Shown piece after piece: positions 35,410 to 44,514 of a DNA stretch of 64,000 bases; position 1 is the stretch's first letter, and each line of letters begins with the position of its first letter. The notes under the pieces were generated by a model that saw only the letters and a program-made list of their open reading frames with translations, searched no databases and was not told the origin of the DNA. The DNA comes from Alicyclobacillus suci (GTDB taxonomy: Bacteria > Bacillota > Bacilli > Alicyclobacillales > Alicyclobacillaceae), in the NCBI RefSeq assembly GCF_017329615.1, contig NZ_JAFMTW010000004.1, forward strand, positions 82,332-146,331. Direction: 5' to 3'. Position numbers and translations under genes: made by a program.

Positions 35410-35778
35410 ATGGACGAAAAGCAACTACTCGATGCCGTTCGTTTAATCGTACGTGAAGAAATCGGGACCGTTGAACAGCGGCTCAATAAGCGGATTGACG
35501 CCGTCGAACAGCGGCTCAACAAGCGCATTGACGCCGTCGAACAGCGGCTCAACAAGCGCATTGACGCCGTCGAACAAGCGCTCAACAAGCGCATTGACGC
35601 CGTCGAACAAGCGCTCAACAAACAGATTGACGCCGTCGAACAAGCGCTCAACAAACGGATTGACGTCGTCGAACAAGCCGTCTTAGAGACAAGTCAGGAT
35701 GTTAAAGTCATCAAGACGCATCTGAATGACACCGTCACCGACGTCAAAGTCCTCAAAAAGGCCGTCGCCAACAACTAA
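35410..35778 (+). CDS. Coiled-coil protein with six 11-residue repeats
   Basis: A 122-residue protein. Residues 1-20 form a helical start (DEKQLLDAVRLIVREEIG), then six nearly identical VEQxLNKRIDA units (about 21-86), then a helical tail with another coiled-coil register (DVKVIKTHLNDTVTDVKVLKKAV). The 11-residue period fits a hendecad, nearly straight coiled coil. ATG 35410 has AGGAGA about 10 bases upstream. No function is known; it may be an oligomerising rod or antitoxin-like regulator. Confidence 0.65.
   Translation: MDEKQLLDAVRLIVREEIGTVEQRLNKRIDAVEQRLNKRIDAVEQRLNKRIDAVEQALNKRIDAVEQALNKQIDAVEQALNKRIDVVEQAVLETSQDVKVIKTHLNDTVTDVKVLKKAVANN
35470..35667 (+). repeat. Six tandem 33-bp units inside the coiled-coil gene
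   Basis: Six 33-bp copies with only scattered substitutions encode the hendecads. In-frame loss or gain of units would change rod length without breaking the gene. Confidence 0.9.
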
Positions 35779-35976
35779 TCCGCAAAAGTTAGCCATCTCT
35801 TTCCACCACAGAATCCACCAGCCAGGAAAATGAATAAGAATTGTCCGAAATATGTAATATCCCACCTGCCTGTACCGTCTAAATAGGAGAGGTAGCTATG
35901 ACCTCTATCTTTTTGCGCACTAGAACATACCATTCTCTGCTAATGTGAGTACAATCTAGAAAATTGGAGGCACAAG

Positions 35977-37998
35977 ATGAAATTTCAACATTTGGTTGCT
36001 GGGGTCACCCTCTCGGCGCTCACGGTTTGCGCTGTCCCTGCTGTGTCTTACGCGCAGGCGGCGCCTAGTGTGATTGAGGCGGGATCGACCGGCAGTGAAG
36101 TTGTCACCCTACAAAATGACCTCAATGCACTTGGATTCACAGTCGGTCAAGCGGACGGGATTTTTGGACCGAAGACTGAAGCGGAAGTCGAATCGTTTCA
36201 AACGAAACACAAATTGACGGCCAACGGCGTCGTCAACACGGCGACGTGGAATGCCCTCAACAAAGCGGTGTCTGCACTCGTCGTCAAACCTATCAGCCTC
36301 AGTAAGTCGAGCACGGCAGCCAAAAACTTAGAAGTCAAGCACATTTACTACAATAACAAGTTGATTACGTCGCCCTACGGATTTACGTACAATGGAACGG
36401 CTTACATGCCGATTTGGTACGTCATGTCGACGTTAGACAAAGAGGGCTTCACGCACACGTGGTCAAACAACGTCTGGAATATCAAGGTCCCATCGAGTAC
36501 CTCAGTAGACTACAGCAGTATTAAGTATGGCAAAGGCAGCATGGCAATTGCCATCAACGGAACCGTTGTGGCGCGGGTGATGGGGATTACCCATGTAGAT
36601 CCCGCCTCCAACTCAACCACAACCTTCATGCCCATCTACAACGTCATCCAAGCGCTAGACCGCGTCGAAATCCACTCCGATTGGAACGGGAACACGTGGA
36701 AGATGACCAGTTCGGCGCAATCCACTGCACCAAGCGGCGCAGCGGCCTATGGCAATGTCGACTTACGCTATCCGGCACCTTCCAGCATCACCGCCGACAG
36801 CATTGATGCATACTTGTCCAAAAGCGTCTATAACAACACCGTCGGCTCTCCAATGACGGGACTCGGCGCATCGTTTATGGACGCGCAGCGCACGTATGGG
36901 GTTGACGCAAACTACCTCGTCGCCCACGCTATCGAAGAGACGGGCAACGGGACGAGTGCCATTGCGCAGCAAAAGAACAACCTATTTGGGTATGGCGCCT
37001 ACGACGCAAATGCTGGTGCGGACGCCGGCGTCTTCCCAAGTGACGATTACGCTATCCGCTTCCAGGCGTGGGAGGTACGCAATAACTACCTCGACCCGTC
37101 GAGCAGCAACTATGGTGGAGCACCCACCCTGACAGGTATGAGCGTAAACTATGCATCCGACCCTGGATGGGCCTCGAACGTTGAGAGCTTGATGGGCGAA
37201 ATTTCATCTTTCGTGAACTCCAGCGTCAAAGACTATCAAACCTATTCACCCAGCAACACGCCACCCGCACCGAACAGCACAACGGAGCCAGTCTACTATC
37301 TGAACGGCGCTATGGGGAGCACCGAATCGAATCCATACTATAATGGCGTTCCGTACTACCCAAGCGTAGCCGAAGGACAGACGGATATGTTCCCTGGGCC
37401 ACTGGAAAGCGGCAGTTTCGGCGACTCTGTGAAACAGATCCAACAATTCCTCAAATCTACTGTCGACGCAACTCTGACGGTTGACGGGCAATACGGCGCC
37501 GCGACAGAGGCTGCAGTCAAACAATTCGAAGCTGCTCACAATTTACCGCAGGATGGGAATTGGAGTTTTTCGATGTGGGAGACATACATTCACCCAGACG
37601 ACACCACAACCACACTTCCAGCCAATGAACCGGTCAAAATTGATGAAATCGCCGAAGGCATGGCGGGTGGCTACGCAGTTCCGTGGTACCATATCGAAAA
37701 TGTCGGCTGGGTCGATTCACAATATGTACAATTGACCAACGTCTACCGCCTGATGGCCACAAACCCGGAGAGTACCAACACCAACATCCCCGTCTATAGC
37801 GACGCGGCCGGCACGGCAAAAGTCGCCACGCTCCACAGCGGCGACTTCGTGGTTGCGGCCTCATCGACACCAGGCGGCAGCGCATACCAGATTCAATTCG
37901 CGATTGAATCCTTGGCCTCCGGCAGCAGCCAATCGCCAGGTACCCTGCTAACGGGCTACGTCCCTGCAAACAGCGCCACATTAGTCGCGCAGCAATAA
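35977..37998 (+). CDS. Secreted glucosaminidase with peptidoglycan-binding and stalk domains
   Basis: A 673-residue exported autolysin-like protein. Signal peptide about 1-26; PG_binding_1 domain (about 38-95, SEVVTLQNDLNALGF...GIFGPKTEAEV); a tandem copper-amine-oxidase-like stalk domain (about 118-250, FMPIWYV and FMPIYNV motifs); a mannosyl-glycoprotein/glucosaminidase domain (about 265-420, DANYLVAHAIEETGNGTS with catalytic Glu); a second PG_binding_1 (about 480-545); and an SH3-like C-terminus. The related GH18 protein converges from the opposite strand and shares the stalk domain. It probably cleaves GlcNAc-MurNAc bonds during growth or sporulation. Confidence 0.85.
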   Translation: MKFQHLVAGVTLSALTVCAVPAVSYAQAAPSVIEAGSTGSEVVTLQNDLNALGFTVGQADGIFGPKTEAEVESFQTKHKLTANGVVNTATWNALNKAVSALVVKPISLSKSSTAAKNLEVKHIYYNNKLITSPYGFTYNGTAYMPIWYVMSTLDKEGFTHTWSNNVWNIKVPSSTSVDYSSIKYGKGSMAIAINGTVVARVMGITHVDPASNSTTTFMPIYNVIQALDRVEIHSDWNGNTWKMTSSAQSTAPSGAAAYGNVDLRYPAPSSITADSIDAYLSKSVYNNTVGSPMTGLGASFMDAQRTYGVDANYLVAHAIEETGNGTSAIAQQKNNLFGYGAYDANAGADAGVFPSDDYAIRFQAWEVRNNYLDPSSSNYGGAPTLTGMSVNYASDPGWASNVESLMGEISSFVNSSVKDYQTYSPSNTPPAPNSTTEPVYYLNGAMGSTESNPYYNGVPYYPSVAEGQTDMFPGPLESGSFGDSVKQIQQFLKSTVDATLTVDGQYGAATEAAVKQFEAAHNLPQDGNWSFSMWETYIHPDDTTTTLPANEPVKIDEIAEGMAGGYAVPWYHIENVGWVDSQYVQLTNVYRLMATNPESTNTNIPVYSDAAGTAKVATLHSGDFVVAASSTPGGSAYQIQFAIESLASGSSQSPGTLLTGYVPANSATLVAQQ

Positions 37999-38178
37999 GG
38001 CGCTTGCGCGCTCCGGCGCCCGCCTCGCCCCCTCGCGCTCTGGCGCCTGATCTGCGTGCGCGGAGTGGATAGGCGAGGTGCGGGTGGCAAGCGCAGCCTC
38101 CATGGCCGCCGCAAGGGGATGCCAATCACCGCCTTCCCAGCGGCATCCACATGCACATCCGCCAGCCGCAATCACTGA

Positions 38179-39609
38179 TTAGTTGCCCTCAGCGTACTGC
38201 TGGAGCGGTGCCCAGACTTCGCTGTCTTCCAGCCCAATCCGCCACAGCGCGACGCCGCGAAGATTGTCCTGTTTCGCAAGTTGAAGTTCGTCCCCGATGC
38301 TTTGGGCGTTTTCGTAGTACACAGTATGAGTCACGCCGCTGGCCGTGTAGGTGAAGTAAGGTTCCTCGGCCTGGCTATCCCACTTCGGCGTGATGTTATT
38401 TTCCGATATCAGCTTGTTGACCTGGGGCAGCGTCAGGGCTGTCGTCTGTCCATTTGCCCAGTCGTAGCCGTATACGGGTAAGCCAAGGAGCACTTTGTCA
38501 GGTGGAATTTGCGTCGTCGTGTACGACATCACCTGCTGCACCCAGCCCACTGGCGCAATGGCGCCGGCGGGTCCGCCCGGGTACGAGTAATCGTACGCCA
38601 TGACCATCACTTCGTCGCTGGCATTGCCGATGGTCGCGTAGTTATAGGCGCTGCTCGCGTCCGTGACCGCCGGTACGTCGACACTCAGTTGTTTGCCGGC
38701 CGCATGCAGGGCGTTCGCGAGATCCGTGATGAATGATGTAAATAGGGAGCGGCTGGAGGTTGGGAGCATTTCAAAATCGATGTTAATACCTGCAAACGGT
38801 GTCCCTTTCACGAGTGACACCATGTTGTTCAGGAGTGCTTGCCGCTTCGTGGCATCGCCCAAAATTTGGGTCGCAAGTGTCCCGTCGAAATCGCCAGTCG
38901 TCGAATTCATATTCGTCACCGTGATATACGCGGACAAGCCATTTTGCTGCGCGTAAGTGCCCGCTTGCGTGTAGCGTGTTCCCTCTAAACCGCCAGCAGA
39001 CGTAATCGAGTGGGTAAACGTACTAAACTCCGTGACGGTCGGATTCGCTTCCAAATCTGTCAGAGAATCTGTACTGCCGCCATAGTTGGTGACAAAGCCA
39101 AACACCACTGGATTGCTTGTAGCAGACGTAATCGACCAAGTTACCCCATTCCAGGACGTCTGAATACCCGCTGCTTGAAAAATCTGTTCGATATAGTAAA
39201 TCGGCATGTAAACCGTGGGCTGCGCATTAGCGCTGGCAGCCGGATCATGTTTGACGACTGTATTGACCTTCTTGACTAGTTTGCCGTTGATGACAATGCT
39301 TGTAGATCCGCTCCCGACCGGAATATCCGAAAAGTTCCCATCCGTTGCGGTGGTCAACGTCCAGGTATGACTTGTTCCGTCCCAGGACTGTGTAAAACCT
39401 GCCGCCTCCAGCGCCTTGCCAACATACCAAATCGGCATGAAGGTGGTCTGCTGACTGCCGTCGGAGGTAACGACGCCATACGGACGGGAGAGAACTGTTC
39501 CGTTGACCTTCACAGTTTTTTGAAGCGATGAACTGGCAATCGCATCGGTTGGAAAAGCTAGTGCAGAAACGGCTAGAATGAATAGGCTGATTGCAGCGCG
39601 TCGATTCAA
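38179..39609 (-). CDS. Secreted GH18-family glycosidase with stalk domain
   Basis: A 476-residue exported enzyme. Signal peptide about 1-26; stalk domain (about 30-162) matching that of the glucosaminidase at 35977 in its TFMPIWYV and VYMPIYYI motifs; GH18 barrel (about 168-470). The catalytic segment FAGINIDFE (272-280) keeps the proton donor Glu280 and Asp278, but Asn replaces the preceding Asp and the first acidic residue is absent, as in some spore-cortex (YaaH/SleL-type) members. TTG start after GGGAGG. Likely a peptidoglycan or chitin-like glycan hydrolase. Confidence 0.85.
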   Translation of the reverse strand: MNRRAAISLFILAVSALAFPTDAIASSSLQKTVKVNGTVLSRPYGVVTSDGSQQTTFMPIWYVGKALEAAGFTQSWDGTSHTWTLTTATDGNFSDIPVGSGSTSIVINGKLVKKVNTVVKHDPAASANAQPTVYMPIYYIEQIFQAAGIQTSWNGVTWSITSATSNPVVFGFVTNYGGSTDSLTDLEANPTVTEFSTFTHSITSAGGLEGTRYTQAGTYAQQNGLSAYITVTNMNSTTGDFDGTLATQILGDATKRQALLNNMVSLVKGTPFAGINIDFEMLPTSSRSLFTSFITDLANALHAAGKQLSVDVPAVTDASSAYNYATIGNASDEVMVMAYDYSYPGGPAGAIAPVGWVQQVMSYTTTQIPPDKVLLGLPVYGYDWANGQTTALTLPQVNKLISENNITPKWDSQAEEPYFTYTASGVTHTVYYENAQSIGDELQLAKQDNLRGVALWRIGLEDSEVWAPLQQYAEGN

Positions 39610-39801
39610 GTGGCGTAAATCCTCCCAGAGTCTCTTTGCCTATGATTCTACTGGAAGTTAAGAGGAAAATCCGCTGGAAATGCGTGGGCAGGTCTGCTGG
39701 GGGCATCCCAACGACACGTGCCAACGCGCATCGGATCCCCCAGTGACCCATTCATTTTTTCATTGTGGCGGTAGACTGCCGCGTTGTTAGTGCGAACACA
39801 C

Positions 39802-40491
39802 TTACGCCCGCGATTTCTTTGCGAATTCGGCGAACTGCTCGTTGACGTTCTGATTGCAGATACCGCCGTGATAGCAGAGCGCCGTTTCAATATCGAAATC
39901 CGAGAAATGGGCAATTGAACGCCATGCTTCGTCCACGTCTGGTGTGAAAGCCTCATTGGGTCCAAGTAATTTCCCGTTTTCCGAAATAATCGCGTCACCC
40001 GTGACAAGCGTCCGGCTCTTAGCATGGTAAAGGCTAATATGTCCTGGCGTGTGACCCGGCGTGAAGATGACCGTGAGACCGCCGAGATACGGAAGCACCT
40101 GGCCGTCGGCGATGGTCGTGTCGACCTTGACCTTTGGTGGTTCACCGCGGGACGCGTCGAATTTAATCAACGGTTTGTCCCCTTCGATGTATGGCTTGTC
40201 CAATTCGTGCGCCAATACCTCAATCTGCTGCGCTGCCGCTGCACGAATTTCTGGCGCACCGCCAATGTGGTCAAAATCTTGATGCGTGAAAATGATTTTG
40301 TTCAGCCGCTCGAACGGTACACCTGCCTGCTCCATTTCACGTTGAATCGCCGGCAGCATGCCAGGGAAACCGGTATCCACCAAAATCACATTCTCTTCAT
40401 CCCAAAGCAGCGTTGGGTGAATCACCATCTGACGCCCTTGCATGTCAATGGATAATTCAAGTTGTGCAATTCCATCCGCAATTCGATTCAT
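39802..40491 (-). CDS. Metallo-beta-lactamase-fold hydrolase
   Basis: A 229-residue enzyme with the metal-binding HQDFDHIGG (HxxxDH variant), GHTPGHISLY and LVTGDAII motifs of the MBL fold, spaced as in glyoxalase II and lactonase-type members. Two metal ions (usually zinc) expected. Substrate unknown. It precedes the GH18 gene on the same strand, separated by 192 bp with a hairpin near 39697-39743. Confidence 0.87.
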   Translation of the reverse strand: MNRIADGIAQLELSIDMQGRQMVIHPTLLWDEENVILVDTGFPGMLPAIQREMEQAGVPFERLNKIIFTHQDFDHIGGAPEIRAAAAQQIEVLAHELDKPYIEGDKPLIKFDASRGEPPKVKVDTTIADGQVLPYLGGLTVIFTPGHTPGHISLYHAKSRTLVTGDAIISENGKLLGPNEAFTPDVDEAWRSIAHFSDFDIETALCYHGGICNQNVNEQFAEFAKKSRA

Positions 40492-40609
40492 TGATCAATA
40501 CGCCTCCTTCTATCAGACAATGTCGTCCTCAGACAATGCCTCGTCTATTGTACGCGCTGCGATATGCCAAAAACAAATCGCACGCCATCCTAACAAAAGG
40601 CTTTCCCCA

Positions 40610-42706
40610 TCAATCCCCGTGTGCCCCATCGTCCTGTGGCGAGCGGTGCATCGGCATCATGCGCATCATCGTGTGGACGATACTCTCGAGCCGCGCGACC
40701 ACGCTAATGGCCTCCTCTGGCATCGGTGCATAGTGACTCCATTGCGGGTGTGCAATCATGCGCTCCATACTGTCTGCATCCAATTCCACGTCCCGGTGCA
40801 TGACGGCGAATTCCATCACGTGCAATGCCTCGTCGATGTATTTGCCGACATCCAACAGCGCTCGGTCCTCCTCACGCGGGTGACCGCCCTTTTGCAAGCG
40901 AGCCTCCAGTGCCAATAAAACATCGGAAAAACGATGCATCGCGGCGAGTACACCAATTGCAACATGTGGATCCCACCCCTGTTGCACCGGCTCATTCATC
41001 GCCTGTTGGACCGCTGCCACGGCGTTCGTGCGCGCAAGGCGCGCCGACTTACGGAGAGCTTGCACTTGCGTCCCCTCGCCATCGCGCAACCGCGACAGCA
41101 CAGCTTGAAAATACTTTCTTTGCGCTCGAATCAAATCCGCCAACGCCACATGAACGCTTTGATGCCGCCAAGACGGCCAGAGAATATACGCCCCAAAAGC
41201 CAAACAGCTACCGATGACCGTAGCAATCAGCCGTCCAACCATCGTCGAGAGCACAGGTTGCTGTTGAAAGAACGACAACAACACAATAATTTCGCCGGTG
41301 AGTGCGCAAGTAAACAGCGCATAATTGTAATTGACCATCGTATACATCGCACCGGCGAACACGAGGATGAGCAGTGCACCAAACAAATGGTTTTTATCCG
41401 GCACCTGAACCAACCATGTCGCCACACAAATTCCCAAGACGGTCCCCGCCATTCTCGCGATGCCCCGCGAGAACGTGGCAGTAAAATCCGGCTTGAGGAT
41501 AATCATCGTCGTGAGCGGCAGCCAATAGCCATGGGGCAGCGGCAGCCAGCGCGAGAGCATCCACCCTATGCACAGCGTCACAATCACCCGAATGCCGTGC
41601 CGAAACGTCGTGGATTTTAGCGTGAGATTCGCCCGCAGAACGGTCCACGCCCGTTGCCATTGGTGCATAAGTGGTGTCTTGGCTGGCGCCGACGCCATAT
41701 CGACTGGAACAATCCCAGTCCATTGGTCCACCGCGCGCGCGATAACGACCGCGACTTCCTGTGCGTAAAGACGGGCCTCCCCCGTCACCATTCCGTCGGC
41801 TGTACGCTTCAATTCAGCGACCGCTAACTGCAGCTCTTGCGCGTCATCCGACGGGTGCATGGGCTGTTCGCGAATCACGTGGGACAATCGCTGGACGACA
41901 TCCGCCAATGCGCGAAGCACTGGTTCTATCCCATCTACTGCCCCGCCACCACTGTGGCTATCATGACCACGCGTCATCCCCACCAGCGCGACCGCATACA
42001 TGCGAATTTGTTCTGCAGTGTTCGTCAACACGCGCAATTGCTGCCACTTCAATTGTTTCATATACGAGTCATTGAGTGCGGTCTCTGCGTTGAGTAGCGC
42101 CGTGGCCAACTGCAAATCGGCGACCCGTGTGTGCCGTTGTGCGTAGTTGGCGAGGCTCGCGTACACCTGTGCTACAGCGCCCGCCTCGGCACTTCTGCGA
42201 CTCATGGCGTCGACGAAGAGCATCAGCAGCGTCTGGCACACTCCGCCAACCAAAACCAAAACTGCCCGATAGACGGCGTGAAGTGGGTCTTGCGGATAGG
42301 TCGAAACCAGCAACAACGCATTAGTCGACAAAAGCCCAACTTGTCCCGCTTCGTTGCTCAGTGCCCCCATCATCGCCGCGATAAAGCCACTCGCCATGAT
42401 ACACAGGACGATAAGCCAGGGAACATTCCCCGCAAGTGCGCCGATAAACGTCGCGACCCCCATCCATGCGGTCGCCAGGAGCATCGTTCGCGTGCGCTTT
42501 CGAGCGGTACCGCTCATACCTGCAAAACCGGTGACAAGCGCACCGACGGACACGCCTACGCCGAGTAGAAGTTGGTGTGCCAAGAGGCCAACAACGAGCG
42601 GCAGCACCACCCCCACCGCATTGCGAACACCCGCCAGAACCAGAAGTTGCGTTCTGTCATGCGCAGTCAAGGTATTCAAGCTTCTCAACGTTCTTTTGCG
42701 AAGCAT
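40610..42706 (-). CDS. FUSC-family inner membrane protein (aromatic acid exporter-like)
   Basis: A protein of about 698 residues with two sets of six membrane helices (about 20-165 and 365-510), each followed by a cytosolic helical domain, the repeat architecture of FUSC/YccS/AaeB-type transporters. Such proteins export aromatic carboxylic acids or fusaric acid. I prefer ATG 42706; an in-frame TTG at 42730 has no better ribosome site. A CCGTATACGG palindrome lies in its promoter region and shares ATACCGTATAC with the GntR site at 30941, so common control is possible. Confidence 0.8.
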   Translation of the reverse strand: MLRKRTLRSLNTLTAHDRTQLLVLAGVRNAVGVVLPLVVGLLAHQLLLGVGVSVGALVTGFAGMSGTARKRTRTMLLATAWMGVATFIGALAGNVPWLIVLCIMASGFIAAMMGALSNEAGQVGLLSTNALLLVSTYPQDPLHAVYRAVLVLVGGVCQTLLMLFVDAMSRRSAEAGAVAQVYASLANYAQRHTRVADLQLATALLNAETALNDSYMKQLKWQQLRVLTNTAEQIRMYAVALVGMTRGHDSHSGGGAVDGIEPVLRALADVVQRLSHVIREQPMHPSDDAQELQLAVAELKRTADGMVTGEARLYAQEVAVVIARAVDQWTGIVPVDMASAPAKTPLMHQWQRAWTVLRANLTLKSTTFRHGIRVIVTLCIGWMLSRWLPLPHGYWLPLTTMIILKPDFTATFSRGIARMAGTVLGICVATWLVQVPDKNHLFGALLILVFAGAMYTMVNYNYALFTCALTGEIIVLLSFFQQQPVLSTMVGRLIATVIGSCLAFGAYILWPSWRHQSVHVALADLIRAQRKYFQAVLSRLRDGEGTQVQALRKSARLARTNAVAAVQQAMNEPVQQGWDPHVAIGVLAAMHRFSDVLLALEARLQKGGHPREEDRALLDVGKYIDEALHVMEFAVMHRDVELDADSMERMIAHPQWSHYAPMPEEAISVVARLESIVHTMMRMMPMHRSPQDDGAHGD

Positions 42707-42772
42707 CTTTCGCGGCAGCCGCCTTTCCAACCGTTACAAATATTTTTCAAACCAAACACTTCGTCAGTAGAA

Positions 42773-42787
42773 CTATACCGTATACGG
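42773..42787 (-). promoter_or_regulatory. Palindrome next to the FUSC gene -10 element
   Basis: CCGTATACGG at 42778-42787 adjoins TATAGT (minus, 42778-42773). The 11-base word ATACCGTATAC also occurs at 30936-30946. The region 42788-43117 holds no supported gene apart from a possible short ORF. Confidence 0.4.
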
Positions 42788-43019
42788 CCTCCCAAGATGC
42801 GCTTTGTCACCATGAACAAACCATGAAAATGGCATATACGCAAGACCTGACTGTAGCGTGCGGTCATCTTGAAACGAGTCCCACTTGTCGTACCCATTTG
42901 ATCTCCCGTATGATTTTGATAATTCCCCGGGCACTAAAATCTGTGGTCTAAATCACTTGCTGCAGCACAACAGACAACGTCAGTATCGAATCATACAAAG
43001 GAAAGTGTGAGAGAGCGCC

Positions 43020-43133
43020 ATGAAAATGCACAATGACAAACATAATGACAAACATCGTTCGCCCGCAACCGCACGCCGAATCAAACTCCGCCGACAAATG
43101 GCATGCAACGATGAAACATGTCACGGCCGATGA
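43020..43133 (+). CDS. Possible short upstream ORF
   Basis: A 37-codon ORF (MKMHNDKHNDKHRSP...) overlaps the start of the regulator gene by 16 bp. It has repeated HNDKH and no strong ribosome site. It could act as a leader peptide or be chance. Confidence 0.2.
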   Translation: MKMHNDKHNDKHRSPATARRIKLRRQMACNDETCHGR

Positions 43134-44413
43134 TGATGCACACAACGAACCGAATTCAGTTAGGCGTACTTGGCGCGGATGACTCGCTGGCTATTATTCA
43201 GGAAGTCGCGAAAACGTATGAAGAGTTGGAATTAATCCCGATTGTCTATTGGGAGGAAGACGAGATACCTGATCAGATTGCGCCGTATTTGTCTCGGGCG
43301 CAGATGTGGCTCTTCAGCGGTCAAGTTCCATATTCCATTGCGCGCCAGCAATTTCAGCTAGACCGTCCGATGTTCTACACGCGCCACTCCGGTGAAGGAC
43401 TTTATAAAGCCCTCTTATATTGGGTTCATGAGCACGGATTGAAGGTGTCGGATATCAGTTTTGACACACTCAGCCCCGATGTCGTCGCGACGTTTTTAGC
43501 CGATGTCGGCATTTCGTCAACCGTGCACCTCAAACACTACAACGGCGTCATCCGATCCGAGGAACTCGTCAACTATCACAAATCGCTCTGGGAAACAGGT
43601 GTGACGCGTGCATCTATCACGTGCCTCCGTTCCGCCCATCTGCAACTCGAAAAACTGGGCCTTCCCTCGATGCATCTGACACCGACACACAGCGAAGTGC
43701 GCCAAGTGCTTGAAAACATCATTCAGACACACGAACTATTACAATCGCGCGACGCACAAGTCGTCGTCCAATTGCTTGCGATGAACTCTGCCCAAATTGC
43801 CACATCGGCCACCGACTACGACGCGACGGTTCAGCGTTACGCGCGCTATGTCCATGGTTCCACGCAAAAACTGGGCGCTTCCCAGTGGATGGTCTATGCA
43901 ACCCGTGGCGCCATTGAAGAAATCACGCACAATTTTTCAAGACGTCCCAACCTGCCCTTCCTAGCCGACATCGAAGCCCAGATTACGGTAGGTATTGGTA
44001 TCGGCACAACCGTCTTGGCGGCAGAAGAACGCGCGCACTTCGCATTGAACGAAGCAAGTAGCTTAGGCGCTGGACAGTGGGTCTGTGTTTTGGAGAACAA
44101 CCATGTCATCTCACCACTGAGCAGTGATGAAGACACTTTATCGTACCCACTGTCACACGGGGACTATGAAGACTTGAGCCATGCCATCTCGCTTAGCGCA
44201 CTCACCCTGACCAAACTCGCGAGTGTGCTCGACAAGCAAGGCTCAACCCGATTGACCGCGCACGAACTCGCCAAACACCTGCATATCTTGCCGCGCAGTG
44301 CCCGCCGCATTCTCCTGACGCTAGAAGCGCATGGCCTCGCAACGGTCGTCGGAGAAGAAACTCCCTATCAACGTGGCCGACCACGAAAAATTTACGATAT
44401 TCGATTGGAATAA
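43118..44413 (+). CDS. Transcriptional regulator with degenerate GGDEF-like domain and C-terminal winged helix
   Basis: A 431-residue protein. Residues about 12-200 form an alpha/beta sensor-like domain with no confident match. Residues about 210-345 (VVVQLLAMNSAQ..., ITVGIGIGTTVLAAEERAHFALNEASSLGAGQWVCV) resemble a GGDEF fold without its active-site motif. The last 80 residues are a winged helix (LTAHELAKHLHILPRSARRILLTLEAHGLATVVGE) ending in basic GRPRKIYDI. It sits upstream of an M20 amidohydrolase and symporter, separated by a terminator, and probably controls them. Start codon among ATG 43118, 43130 and 43133 is uncertain. Confidence 0.65.
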   Translation: MSRPMMMHTTNRIQLGVLGADDSLAIIQEVAKTYEELELIPIVYWEEDEIPDQIAPYLSRAQMWLFSGQVPYSIARQQFQLDRPMFYTRHSGEGLYKALLYWVHEHGLKVSDISFDTLSPDVVATFLADVGISSTVHLKHYNGVIRSEELVNYHKSLWETGVTRASITCLRSAHLQLEKLGLPSMHLTPTHSEVRQVLENIIQTHELLQSRDAQVVVQLLAMNSAQIATSATDYDATVQRYARYVHGSTQKLGASQWMVYATRGAIEEITHNFSRRPNLPFLADIEAQITVGIGIGTTVLAAEERAHFALNEASSLGAGQWVCVLENNHVISPLSSDEDTLSYPLSHGDYEDLSHAISLSALTLTKLASVLDKQGSTRLTAHELAKHLHILPRSARRILLTLEAHGLATVVGEETPYQRGRPRKIYDIRLE

Positions 44414-44460
44414 GACTAGTCAAATAATTTCTAAGAATGCTATAGTATTCTCAACCGTAA

Positions 44461-44491
44461 ATCAGCCGAAAATAGGTTCGGCTGATTTTTA
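44461..44491 (+). terminator. Terminator or attenuator between regulator and amidohydrolase genes
   Basis: ATCAGCCGAA/TTCGGCTGAT (44461-44470, 44477-44486) with TTTTT, just upstream of the amidohydrolase ribosome site. Confidence 0.8.
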
Positions 44492-44514
44492 GCATAATTC
44501 TGGGAGATGAAATC

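Noticed and set aside
35470..35667. Possible CRISPR-like array
   Set aside because: Units are contiguous 33-bp coding repeats in one frame without spacers.
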